Shown here: piece by piece, positions 8,250-16,546 of the stretch
Position numbering within the stretch: position 1 is the stretch's first letter
Layout: each line of letters begins with the position of its first letter
Assembly (NCBI RefSeq): GCF_000385135.1
Contig: NZ_ARQM01000018.1
Span: forward strand, 141,466-205,465
Length of the DNA: 64,000 bases
Source: Promicromonospora sukumoe 327MFSha3.1
Lineage (GTDB): Bacteria; Actinomycetota; Actinomycetes; Actinomycetales; Cellulomonadaceae
Direction of reading: 5' to 3'
Notes under the pieces: generated by a model
The model's database searches: none
What the model saw: only the letters and a program-made list of their open reading frames with translations
What the model was told of the DNA's origin: nothing
Position numbers and translations under genes: made by a program

Positions 8250-9878
8250 ATGACCCAGCTCACCGGCCACTCGATCGTCGCCGGCGCGCCCCTGCAGGGC
8301 ACCGCCGGCACCTTCGCCGGGCAGGACCCGGCCACCGCCCAGAGGCTCGAACCCGCCTACTCCCTGCTCGACGAGGCGCAGGTCGCCCAGGCCACCGCCG
8401 CCGCGCAGGAGGCCTTCGCCTCCTTCTCCGCGCTCGCCCCCGAGCCCCACGCCCGCTTCCTGGAGCAGGTCGCGGCCAACATCGAGGCGATCGCGCCCGA
8501 CGTCGTCGCGCGGGCCATGCGGGAGACCGGCCTCCCAGCGGCCCGCCTCACGGGCGAGGTCGCCCGCACCACGAACCAGCTCCGCCTGTTCGCGCAGGTC
8601 GTGCGCCAGGGCGACCACCGCGGCGTGCGGATCGACCCCGCCCTGCCCGACCGCGCTCCCCTGCCCCGCGCCGACATCCGCCAGCGCAAGGTGCCCGTGG
8701 GCCCCGTGGCCGTGTTCGGCGCCAGCAACTTCCCGCTCGCCTTCTCCACCGCGGGCGGCGACACCGCCTCCGCGCTGGCGGCGGGCTGCCCCGTCGTCGT
8801 CAAGGCGCACAACGCGCACCCCGGCACGGCCGAGCTCGTGGGCCGCGCGGTGGCCGACGCCGTCGCCTCGTGCGGCCTGCACCCCGGCGTGTTCTCCCTG
8901 GTCTACGGGCCGGGCAAGGTCGTGGGCCAGGCCCTGGTGTCCGACCCGGTGATCCAGGCCGTCGGCTTCACCGGCTCCCGCGGCGGCGGCCTCGCGCTCG
9001 TCGGGGCGGCCGCGGCCCGCCCCGTGCCGATCCCCGTCTACGCCGAGATGAGCTCGATCAACCCCACGATCCTGCTCGACGGCGCCCTGGCCGGCGACGT
9101 CGACGCGCTCGCCACCGCGTACCTCACGTCGGTGACCGGCTCGTCGGGCCAGCTCTGCACCGCCCCGGGCCTCGTCTTCGTGCCGGACGGCGAGCGCGGC
9201 GACGCGTTCGTGGCCGCCGCCGGGCGCGCCGCGGCCGCCGCCGCCGGGCAGACCATGCTCACCGACGGCATCGCCCGCGCCTGGCAGGACGGCGTGGACA
9301 CGCTGGCCGCGCAGGACGGCGTGACGCTCGTGGGCGCCGGGGCACCCGGCGCGACGAAGAACGCCCCGGCCCCCGCGGTGTTCGCCAGCGCGGTGCCGAC
9401 CCTGCTGAGCAACCCCGTGCTGCAGGCCGAGATCTTCGGCGCGGCCTCGCTCGTGGTCCGGTACTCCGGCCCCGCCGAGCTGCTGGCCGCCGTCGAGCGG
9501 CTCGAGGGGCAGCTCACCGTGACGCTGCACCTCACCGAGGACGACGCGGCGACCGCGACCACCCTGCTGCCCGTGCTGGAGCGCAAGGCGGGCCGCATCC
9601 TGGCCAACGGCTGGCCCACCGGGGTCGAGGTGGGGCACGCGATGGTGCACGGCGGGCCGTTCCCGGCGACGTCGGACGGGCGCACCACCTCGGTGGGCAC
9701 GCTCGCGATCGAGCGGTTCCTGCGCCCGGTGGCCTACCAGAACCTGCCGGAGTACCTGCTGCCGGAGCCGCTGCGGTCGGACAACCCGTGGCACCTGACG
9801 CGGCGGGTGGACGGCGTGCTCGACGTGGTGCTGGGCGCGTCCGAGACCGCGGCCGACAAGACCGAGGCCGCCCGGTGA
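8250..9878 (+). CDS. Aldehyde dehydrogenase, probable 2,5-dioxovalerate (2-oxoglutarate semialdehyde) dehydrogenase
   Basis: 542 residues, longer than typical ALDHs but usual for the NADP-linked KGSADH type. Visible are [18 protein letters not shown], a Rossmann-type [10 protein letters not shown], the glutamate in [13 protein letters not shown] and catalytic Cys303 in [10 protein letters not shown]. It would oxidise the product of KdgD to 2-oxoglutarate, linking aldarate breakdown to the TCA cycle. The gene overlaps the glucarate dehydratase start by 4 bp (GTGA), indicating coupled translation. A short GAACGTCCT direct repeat lies just before its ATG. Confidence 0.85.
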   Translation: MTQLTGHSIVAGAPLQGTAGTFAGQDPATAQRLEPAYSLLDEAQVAQATAAAQEAFASFSALAPEPHARFLEQVAANIEAIAPDVVARAMRETGLPAARLTGEVARTTNQLRLFAQVVRQGDHRGVRIDPALPDRAPLPRADIRQRKVPVGPVAVFGASNFPLAFSTAGGDTASALAAGCPVVVKAHNAHPGTAELVGRAVADAVASCGLHPGVFSLVYGPGKVVGQALVSDPVIQAVGFTGSRGGGLALVGAAAARPVPIPVYAEMSSINPTILLDGALAGDVDALATAYLTSVTGSSGQLCTAPGLVFVPDGERGDAFVAAAGRAAAAAAGQTMLTDGIARAWQDGVDTLAAQDGVTLVGAGAPGATKNAPAPAVFASAVPTLLSNPVLQAEIFGAASLVVRYSGPAELLAAVERLEGQLTVTLHLTEDDAATATTLLPVLERKAGRILANGWPTGVEVGHAMVHGGPFPATSDGRTTSVGTLAIERFLRPVAYQNLPEYLLPEPLRSDNPWHLTRRVDGVLDVVLGASETAADKTEAAR

Positions 9879-11200
9879 GCCACCCCACGATCGCCGCCGT
9901 CGAGGTCGTGCCCGTCGCGGGCCACGACTCGATGCTGCTGAACCTGTCCGGCGCGCACGCCCCGTTCTTCACGCGGAACGTCGCGATCGTCACCGACTCC
10001 GACGGCCGCACCGGGCTGGGCGAGGTGCCCGGCGGGGAGAAGATCCGGGCCACGATCGAGGAGGCCGGGCGGGTCGTCGTCGGGCAGCCGGTGGCGCGGT
10101 ACCGCTCCCTGCTGCGCGACGTCGCCCGCACCTTCGCCGACCGCGACGCGGGCGGGCGCGGGCTGCAGACCTTCGACCTGCGCACCACGGTGCACGCGGT
10201 CACGGCCCTGGAGTCCGCGCTGCTCGACCTGCACGGCCAGGACCTGGGTGTGCCCGTCGCCGAGCTGCTCGGCGACGGCGTGCAGCGCACCGCCGTGCCG
10301 ATGCTCGGGTACCTGTTCTACGTGGGCGACCCGGGCGTGACCGACCTGCCGTACCTGCGCGGGGACGACGAGTCCGACGCGTGGGGGCGGCTGCGCCGCG
10401 AGGAGGCCATGACGCCCGACGCCGTGGTACGGCTCGCCGAGGCGGCCGCCGCGCGCTACGGGTTCACCGACTTCAAGCTCAAGGGCGGCGTGCAGGCCGG
10501 CGACCTCGAGGTCGACACGGTGGTGGCGCTCAAGGAGCGGTTCCCGGACGCCCGGATCACCCTCGACCCCAACGGCGGGTGGCTGCTGGAGGACGCGATC
10601 CGGCTGGGCCGGCGCATGCGCGGCGTCGTCGCCTACGCGGAGGACCCGTGCGGGGCCGAGGGCCGGTTCTCCGGCCGCGAGGTCATGGCCGAGTTCAAGC
10701 GGGCGACCGGGCTGCCCACGGCGACCAACATGATCGCCACCGACTGGCGGGAGATGGCGCACGCAGTGCGCGCGGGCGCGGTCGACATCCCGCTGGCCGA
10801 CCCGCACTTCTGGACCATGGCGGGCTCGGTGCGCGTGGCCCAGCTCTGCCACGAGTTCGGTCTCACGTGGGGGTCGCACTCGAACAACCACTTCGACATC
10901 TCGCTGGCCATGTTCACGCACGTCGGCGCCGCCGCGCCGGGCGAGATCACGGCGCTCGACACGCACTGGATCTGGCAGGACGGGCAGGGCCTGACCACGG
11001 CCCCGCCGCAGATCGCCGGCGGCGAGATCCAGGTGCCGACGACGCCCGGGCTGGGTGTCGAGCTCGACCGCGAGCGCCTGGCCGCCGCGCACGAGCTGTA
11101 CCTGGAGCACGGGCTCGGCGCCCGCGACGACGCGATCGCGATGCAGTACCTGGTGCCGGAGTGGGAGTTCGACCCGAAGCGCCCGTGCCTCGTGCGATGA
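9875..11200 (+). CDS. gudD: Glucarate dehydratase
   Basis: 441 residues from a GTG overlapping the previous stop. The enolase-superfamily active site is complete: K201/K203 (FKLKGG), D231 and N233 (LDPNGGW), E256 (AEDPCG), N285 (TNMIATDW), D309 and H335 ([11 protein letters not shown]). Each position is offset by exactly 4 from E. coli GudD numbering as I recall it (205/207, 235, 237, 260, 289, 313, 339). It converts D-glucarate or L-idarate to 5-keto-4-deoxyglucarate, the KdgD substrate encoded two genes upstream. Confidence 0.92.
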   Translation: MSHPTIAAVEVVPVAGHDSMLLNLSGAHAPFFTRNVAIVTDSDGRTGLGEVPGGEKIRATIEEAGRVVVGQPVARYRSLLRDVARTFADRDAGGRGLQTFDLRTTVHAVTALESALLDLHGQDLGVPVAELLGDGVQRTAVPMLGYLFYVGDPGVTDLPYLRGDDESDAWGRLRREEAMTPDAVVRLAEAAAARYGFTDFKLKGGVQAGDLEVDTVVALKERFPDARITLDPNGGWLLEDAIRLGRRMRGVVAYAEDPCGAEGRFSGREVMAEFKRATGLPTATNMIATDWREMAHAVRAGAVDIPLADPHFWTMAGSVRVAQLCHEFGLTWGSHSNNHFDISLAMFTHVGAAAPGEITALDTHWIWQDGQGLTTAPPQIAGGEIQVPTTPGLGVELDRERLAAAHELYLEHGLGARDDAIAMQYLVPEWEFDPKRPCLVR

Positions 11201-11222
11201 GGCGCCCGCTGGGAACCTGCCC

Positions 11223-12203
11223 GTGACGGGGGTGCTGCTCGGGTTCGCGATCGTGCTGGTGCTGGTGGGCGTGGGTCTCGTCGCGGCGTGGCTGCTGCCG
11301 GGCGAGGCCCACGCCATGCAGCGCGGCATCGCACCGCTGGTGTACTACATCACCAACCCGGCGCTGATGTTCCAGCTCATGTCGGACGCCGACCTGGGGG
11401 CCGTGCTGCGCACCTACACCCCGATCGCGCTGATCACCGCGGCGGCCACGGGGCTGCTGTACGCGCTGGTCGCCGGCGGGCTGCTGCGGCGGCCCGCCGG
11501 CCCGGTCGCGGCCGGGGCGATGGCGAGCTCCTACGTGAACGCGGGCAACATCGGCGTGCCGATCGCGCTCTACGCGGTGGGGACGGCGGCCCCGGTGGTC
11601 TCCGTGCTGATCGCGCAGCTGCTGGTGGTCGCGCCGGTGTACCTGTCGGTGTTCGCCTGGTGCCGGCACCGGGCGGCGCGGGCGGCCCGGTTCGCGGAGG
11701 CCGACGCGGACGGCGTCGTCCCCGAAGGGACCTCCCGGTCCCTGGGCGCGACCCTGGGCCGGTCGCTGGCCAACCCGGTGACGGTCGCGACGGGGCTGGG
11801 CCTGCTGGCCGCGGCGTTCTCCCTGGACCTGCCGGTGGTGCTGGCGCAGCCCGTCGAGATGCTGGGCGCGGCGTCGGTGCCGCTGCTCCTGCTGCTGTTC
11901 GGCATGTCGCTGCGCGGTCAGCGGCCGCTCGGCCGCGACGCCCGGGCCGAGGTGGTGCTGGGCACGGTCCTGAAGTCGCTGGTCATGCCGGTGCTGGCCT
12001 GGGTGGTCGGCCGGTTCCTGTTCGGGCTGGACGGCCTGGACCTGCTCGGTGTGGTGCTGATGGCGGCGCTGCCCACAGCGCAGAACGTGTTCCTGTTCGC
12101 GGGCCACTTCCGCCTGGCGACGACGTCGGTCCGCGACATCACGCTGCTGAGCATGCTCCTGGCGCTCCCGACCTCCCTCCTGCTCACCCTGCTCCTAGGC
12201 TGA
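11223..12203 (+). CDS. AEC-family (auxin efflux carrier-like) transporter
   Basis: 326 residues, mostly hydrophobic, with about ten predicted membrane segments. The AEC signatures are present: an N-terminal VYYITNPALMFQLMSDADL, a central SYVNAGNIGVPIALYAVG, and LPTAQNVFLFAGHF near the C-terminus. AEC proteins move organic anions such as malate or malonate. Here it follows gudD by 22 bp and probably belongs to the aldarate operon, as an uptake or overflow carrier; the direction and substrate are unknown. The GTG at 11223 lacks a clear Shine-Dalgarno sequence. Confidence 0.82.
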   Translation: MTGVLLGFAIVLVLVGVGLVAAWLLPGEAHAMQRGIAPLVYYITNPALMFQLMSDADLGAVLRTYTPIALITAAATGLLYALVAGGLLRRPAGPVAAGAMASSYVNAGNIGVPIALYAVGTAAPVVSVLIAQLLVVAPVYLSVFAWCRHRAARAARFAEADADGVVPEGTSRSLGATLGRSLANPVTVATGLGLLAAAFSLDLPVVLAQPVEMLGAASVPLLLLLFGMSLRGQRPLGRDARAEVVLGTVLKSLVMPVLAWVVGRFLFGLDGLDLLGVVLMAALPTAQNVFLFAGHFRLATTSVRDITLLSMLLALPTSLLLTLLLG

Positions 12204-12216
12204 CGACCCACCCCAC

Positions 12217-12283
12217 GGCGTTGAGCACAGCGGTTGCTGCCAGGAAGGGCGGCCGTGTGGCAGGAACTGCTGTGGTCAACGCC
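12217..12283. terminator. Family D long hairpin, copy 2
   Basis: 26-bp arms with three mismatches (12217-12242 and 12258-12283). It lies between the convergent AEC and TetR genes, and the TetR stop (12276-12278) is inside the right arm. The paired mismatches show this copy has diverged from those at 2361 and 60070. Confidence 0.65.
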
Positions 12284-12908
12284 GGGGGTGGGTGATACCC
12301 GTCAGCACGTTGTCGACCAGCGCATCGGCGAACGGCTCCGTGACCGGCTCGTCCGGGACCAGGAGGCGGTGGTAGACCGCGCCCCAGAGCTGGTCGACCA
12401 CCACCTGCACGTCGACGTCGTCGCGCACCTGCCCCGCCTCCTGCGCCGCCCGCAGCCGTTCGGCCGCGAGGCGGCGCCGCTCGGACGAGTACAGCGTGCG
12501 GTAGGCGACGGCGAGGTCCGGGTCGGTCTGCGACTGGCCGATGAGCTCCGCGAGGATGCGGCCCGCGGGCGTCGTGGTCATCAGGTGCACGAACGCGCGG
12601 AGCTGGTCGCGCAGGTCGGCCCGGATGTCGCCGGTGTCGGGGAACGCGAGGGTGTGCTGCACCGCGTGGAAGTAGCCGTCCAGGGCCAGCGCCCCCTTGG
12701 AGGGCCACCACTTGTACAGGGTCGTCTTGCTGACGCCGGACAGGCGCGCAATCCGCTCGAACGTCAGGTCGGCGATGCCCTCGCCCAGCAGCACCTCGCC
12801 GGCGGTGCGCAGCACGTCGGCGCGCACCTCGTCGGCGGGCCGCCGACCGCGGCCCCGACTGCGGGCGGGTGCCTGCTCGGCGCCGGACGCCGTCGCCTGC
12901 TCGGTCAT
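12276..12908 (-). CDS. TetR/AcrR-family transcriptional regulator
   Basis: 210 residues. After a basic Arg/Gly-rich leader, the TetR helix-turn-helix runs from about residue 28 to 75 (LRTAGEVLLGEGIADLTFER, RLSGVSKTTLYKWWPSKGAL). The C-terminal ligand domain resembles TetR_C_11-type proteins (GRILAELIGQSQTDPDLAVA). The ATG at 12908 follows a strong GGAGGAGGG. The two downstream SDR genes on the same strand, across a hairpin, are possible targets; this is inference. Confidence 0.85.
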   Translation of the reverse strand: MTEQATASGAEQAPARSRGRGRRPADEVRADVLRTAGEVLLGEGIADLTFERIARLSGVSKTTLYKWWPSKGALALDGYFHAVQHTLAFPDTGDIRADLRDQLRAFVHLMTTTPAGRILAELIGQSQTDPDLAVAYRTLYSSERRRLAAERLRAAQEAGQVRDDVDVQVVVDQLWGAVYHRLLVPDEPVTEPFADALVDNVLTGITHPRR

Positions 12909-12977
12909 GTGCCCTCCTCCAGTTCCCCTGCCAGGGCTGCGCGCCAGTGTAGATGCGGGGCGGTCGGCGATCCGCTC

Positions 12978-13039
12978 GGTCGGCAGGATGTCAGGTGATC
13001 GGTCGCCCGGGTTGCCGATCACCTGACATCCTGCCGACC
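12978..13039. terminator. Family C long hairpin, copy 1
   Basis: Perfect 25-bp arms (12978-13002 and 13015-13039), core GTCAGGTGATCGG. It overlaps the end of the minus-strand SDR gene, so the last SDR codons and stop (13019-13021) lie in the right arm. It separates the SDR pair from the tetR gene. Related copies are at 35210 and 56662. Confidence 0.68.
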
Positions 13040-13957
13040 GTCCGGGGTCGCGGCCGCCGGGGCCGCGCTCGCTGCCGCGCCCGGCAGCAGGTCCGGGAGG
13101 CCCACCCGGGTCAGGAACTCGCGCCGGGTCTCGTCGGCGAGGTCGGAGACCGCCTCGGAGCCGTCGTCGGCCGGGTCGATGTGCACCCGGTAGGGCCGCT
13201 GCCCGGCGGGCAGCGCGACGATGCGGGCGATCTCGTCGGAGACGAGCGACACGTCGGCGTCGGGCGCCAGGGCCGCGAGCTTCTCCGCGACCTGGCCCAT
13301 CAGCCCGGCGTACCGGGTCTCGTACTCGGCCTCCACCGCGGCGTCGGCCGGGTGGCCCGCATGCGCGAAGTGGTTGGTGCCGCTCGTGAACGAGCCGGGC
13401 ACCACGATCGACGTCTCCACGCCCCAGCGGGCCAGCTCAGCGGCGTACGAGACCGCGAGGGAGTCCATGCCCGCCTTGGCCGCGAAGTACGGCGCGAGGT
13501 ACGGCGGGGTGCCGCCCTTGACGCTGGAGCTGGACACCCAGATCACGAGCCCCGCACCCCGCCGCCGCATACCGGGCAGGACCGCCCGGTTCACGCGCTG
13601 GGTGGACAGCACGTTGACGTCGTAGAGCTGTGCGAGCTGCTCCGGCGTGAACGCCTCGGCCGGGCCGACCACCATGTGCCCGGCGTTGTGGATCAGCACG
13701 TCCACTTTCCCGTGCTCGGCCTCGATCCGCCCGACGGCGCGGTCGACCGACTCCTGCGAGCTCACGTCGAGCTCGATCGCGCGCAGGTCCGCGTGGTGCT
13801 CGGCGGCCCAGGCCGCGGCGGCGTCGACCTGCGGCGCGTTGCGCCCCTCGGTCTGCCGCATGCCCGCGTACACGGTGTTGCCCGCGGCGGCCAGGGCGCG
13901 CGCCGTCAGCGCACCGAACCCGCTCGACGCCCCGGTGATGACGACGACGGCGCTCAT
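13019..13957 (-). CDS. Short-chain dehydrogenase/reductase (SDR)
   Basis: 312 residues, Rossmann fold. The cofactor motif TGASSGFG is at residues 8-15, HNAG near residue 90, a Ser at VSSSS, and YFAAKAG supplies the catalytic Tyr-x3-Lys. The C-terminus is extended and Ala-rich, with its last residues encoded inside a family C hairpin arm. It overlaps the upstream SDR gene by 4 bp (ATGA), so the two form an operon. The substrate cannot be told from the sequence. Confidence 0.85.
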   Translation of the reverse strand: MSAVVVITGASSGFGALTARALAAAGNTVYAGMRQTEGRNAPQVDAAAAWAAEHHADLRAIELDVSSQESVDRAVGRIEAEHGKVDVLIHNAGHMVVGPAEAFTPEQLAQLYDVNVLSTQRVNRAVLPGMRRRGAGLVIWVSSSSVKGGTPPYLAPYFAAKAGMDSLAVSYAAELARWGVETSIVVPGSFTSGTNHFAHAGHPADAAVEAEYETRYAGLMGQVAEKLAALAPDADVSLVSDEIARIVALPAGQRPYRVHIDPADDGSEAVSDLADETRREFLTRVGLPDLLPGAAASAAPAAATPDGRQDVR

Positions 13958-14712
13958 GCCAGGCCCCCGTTGGTGTAGATGACCTGGCCGTTGACCCAGC
14001 GCGCGGGGCCGGCCAGGAAGGCGACGGACTCGGCGATGTCCTCGGGCTGGCCGAGGCGCTCGAGCGGCACGGCGTTCGCCAGGTTCTGGACGGTCTGCTC
14101 GTCCTTGCCGTTCAGGAACAGCGGGGTGGCCGTGGGGCCGGGCGCCACCACATTGACGGTGATGTCCTTGCCGCGCAGCTCGCGGGCCAGGATCAGCGTC
14201 ATGCCCTCGACGGCGGCCTTGCTGGCCACGTACGGGGCATAGCTCGGGAACTGGGTCCGGGCCACCGACGTCGAGAAGTTGATCAGCGCGCCCCCGGCAC
14301 GCAGGCGGTTCGCGGCGAGCTGCGCCACGACGAACGTGCCGCGGATGTTGGTGCGGTGCATGCGGTCGAGGTCGTCGAGGTCGAAGCTCGCGACCGGGCC
14401 CAGGATCATGATGCCGGCCGTGTTGACGACGACGTCGACGCCGCCGAACGCCGCCTCGGTCGCGTCGAACGCGGCCGCCATCGCGGTCTCGTCCGCGACG
14501 TCGCCGCCGACGGTGATCGCCTGGCCGCCCGAGGCCTGGACCTCGGCCACGACCTCGTCGGCCCGGGCCTGGTTGCCCGCGTAGTGGACGGCGACGGCGT
14601 AGCCGTCCGCGGCGAGGCGGGTGACGACGGCGCGGCCGATGCCGCCGGACCCGCCGGTGACGAGCGCGACTCGGGTGGTGCCGGTGCTGCTGGTCTCGGT
14701 TGTGGTGCTCAC
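13954..14712 (-). CDS. Short-chain dehydrogenase/reductase (classical SDR)
   Basis: 252 residues from a GTG start behind AGGGAG. Classical SDR motifs are TGGSGGIG (about 19-26), NTAG, the Ser of INFSTSVA and YVASKAAVEG (Tyr-x3-Lys). The C-terminus RWVNGQVIYTNGGLA is typical of FabG-like oxidoreductases. It is the first gene of the two-SDR operon. The upstream region carries an AT-rich TTATAT that could be the -10 element. Confidence 0.87.
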   Translation of the reverse strand: MSTTTETSSTGTTRVALVTGGSGGIGRAVVTRLAADGYAVAVHYAGNQARADEVVAEVQASGGQAITVGGDVADETAMAAAFDATEAAFGGVDVVVNTAGIMILGPVASFDLDDLDRMHRTNIRGTFVVAQLAANRLRAGGALINFSTSVARTQFPSYAPYVASKAAVEGMTLILARELRGKDITVNVVAPGPTATPLFLNGKDEQTVQNLANAVPLERLGQPEDIAESVAFLAGPARWVNGQVIYTNGGLA

Positions 14713-15020
14713 GGGGTGCTCCCTGGTCTCGATGTGGACTGTGCGTTCATATAACCACGGATGTGTACGCCACGTCCATATCTTCGGAGAAACTGGTCCC
14801 GCGCCACACGAAAGTGGTCCGCCTCCAGCAGGTGATCGCGCGGGCTCCGGGGCCGGAGCACGTGCAGGATCACCTGCTGGAGGCGGACCTTCGCGGACGA
14901 CGGCCGGGCGCCCCCAGAGCAGCCCGGCCGTCGTCGGTCATGGGCCGCCCCGCCGGACGGCGGCGGGGCGGCGTCCGTCCGGCCGTACGGCGGCCGGCCG
15001 GACCTCGATCAGGTCGTGGG
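14713..15020. other. Non-coding interval with four consecutive hairpins (dctA 3' region and SDR promoter)
   Basis: No gene was found here. Four stems follow one another: 14816-14837 with 14868-14889 (22 bp perfect), 14896-14909 with 14922-14935 (14 bp), 14945-14955 with 14961-14971 (11 bp), and 14973-14985 with 14991-15003 (13 bp, one mismatch). They follow the dctA stop on the minus strand and precede the SDR promoter (14713-14770). The first stem shares no obvious core with families A-E. They probably terminate dctA transcription and block read-through into the SDR operon. Confidence 0.6.
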
Positions 15021-16424
15021 TCAGACCGAGCTGGGCTCGGCCGTCCTGGTGCGCCGGTCCTCGGTGTCGTCGACGGTGTCGGCCTCGTCGGCCGGCTCAG
15101 CGGCATCGTCGGGGCCGTGCAGGTCGTCCGCGGCGGTCTCGTCGAACGGGAGGCGGCCCGAGAGCACCTCGTCGACGCGGGCGCGGTCGATCTCCTTGGT
15201 CCAGGTGCCGATGATCACCGTGGCCACGGCGTTGCCCGTGAAGTTGGTCAGCGCGCGGGCCTCGGACATGAACCGGTCGATGCCCACCACGATGCCCACG
15301 CCGTCGACCAGGTCGGGGCGGTAGGTCTGCAGGCCGCCCGCGAGGGTGGCCAGGCCGGCGCCGGTGACGCCGGCGGCGCCCTTGGACGCGATGATCATGA
15401 AGGCGAGCATGCCGATCTGCTCCGGCACGGACAGCGGCGTGCCCATCGCGGAGGCGATGAACAGCGACGCCATGGTCAGGTAGATCGCGGTGCCGTCCAG
15501 GTTGAACGAGTAGCCGGTCGGCACGGTGATGCCCACCACCGGCTTGGACACGCCCAGGTGCTCCATCTTGGCGATCAGGCGCGGCAGGGCCGCCTCGGAC
15601 GACGAGGTGCTGACGATCAGCAGGTACTCGCGCGCCAGGTACTTCATGAGCAGGAAGATGTTCACGCCCGACACCAGCTTCAGCACGAGGCCGAGCACCA
15701 CCGCGATGAACACGACGCAGGTGAGGTAGAACCCGACCATCAGGGTGCCGAGCGCGACGACGGCGCCCCAGCCGGTCTCGCCGACGACGCCCGCGATGGC
15801 GCCGAACGCACCCACGGGGGCGACCCAGAGGATCATCGTGAGGACGCGGAACACGATCGCCTGGATCATGCGGATGGCGTCGAGTGCGGGCTTGCCGCGC
15901 GCGCCGAGCTGCTGGATGGCGAACCCGACGAGCAGCGCCACGAACAGGGTCTGCAGCACGGACTCGCCGGTGAGCGGCGAGACGAGCGTGGTGGGGATGA
16001 TGCCGAGCACGAAGTCGACCAGGCCCTCGGCCTCGCCCTCCGCCTCGTAGCTGGCCCCCGCGATGTTCAGGCCCTCGCCCGGGTGCAGCACGTTGCCGAC
16101 GACCAGGCCGATGAACAGCGCGAACGTGGACATCACGATGAAGTAGAGCAGCGCCAGCCCGCCGACCCGGCCTACGGTGGCGGCCTTGGCGATGGAGCCG
16201 ATGCCCAGCACGATGGTGCAGAAGATGACCGGCGAGATCATCATCTTGATCAGGGCCACGAACCCGGTACCGAGCGGCTTCAGTGCCACTCCGGTCTCCG
16301 GGGAGGCCAGGCCCACGATGACGCCGGCGACGACGGCGACGATCACCGCGATGTACAGGTAGTGACTCTTGTCGAGCCGGCGGCGCGGGGTGGTCCCGGC
16401 ACCGGCGGACTGTGTTTCCGCCAT
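15021..16424 (-). CDS. dctA: Dicarboxylate:cation symporter (DctA/DAACS family)
   Basis: 467 residues, eight membrane segments plus two re-entrant loops as in DAACS carriers. The serine-rich hairpin STSSSEAALPRL, the PTGYSFNLDGTAIYLTMA motif, SKGAAGVTGAG and the terminal NFTGNAVATVI substrate helix are all visible. It would import succinate, fumarate or malate with Na+ or H+. The acidic C-terminal tail is variable. The gene is divergent from a CitA/DcuS-like kinase and its regulator at 16547-18957, the usual arrangement for induction by external C4-dicarboxylates. Confidence 0.88.
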   Translation of the reverse strand: MAETQSAGAGTTPRRRLDKSHYLYIAVIVAVVAGVIVGLASPETGVALKPLGTGFVALIKMMISPVIFCTIVLGIGSIAKAATVGRVGGLALLYFIVMSTFALFIGLVVGNVLHPGEGLNIAGASYEAEGEAEGLVDFVLGIIPTTLVSPLTGESVLQTLFVALLVGFAIQQLGARGKPALDAIRMIQAIVFRVLTMILWVAPVGAFGAIAGVVGETGWGAVVALGTLMVGFYLTCVVFIAVVLGLVLKLVSGVNIFLLMKYLAREYLLIVSTSSSEAALPRLIAKMEHLGVSKPVVGITVPTGYSFNLDGTAIYLTMASLFIASAMGTPLSVPEQIGMLAFMIIASKGAAGVTGAGLATLAGGLQTYRPDLVDGVGIVVGIDRFMSEARALTNFTGNAVATVIIGTWTKEIDRARVDEVLSGRLPFDETAADDLHGPDDAAEPADEADTVDDTEDRRTRTAEPSSV

Positions 16425-16546
16425 GGGTGTGTTCCTCTCACAACGCTGTGTGGTCAGCGACAAGAGTGCTGGTGGAGGCCGCGAACCCCACCATTGCGTA
16501 CATAGTGTTCTCGACGTGGTCCCTGGCACGGCGCGGGCGGGTCACA

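Noticed and set aside
7194..9794. Very long open frame on the minus strand opposite kdgD and the aldehyde dehydrogenase gene
   Set aside because: It has no recognisable domain, has His/Arg/Gly-rich composition typical of antisense frames in GC-rich DNA, and is opposite two well-supported enzymes.
12276..12908. Start of the tetR gene further upstream at 13022
   Set aside because: The longer frame would run through the family C hairpin and over the neighbouring SDR end; a strong GGAGGAGGG precedes the ATG at 12908.
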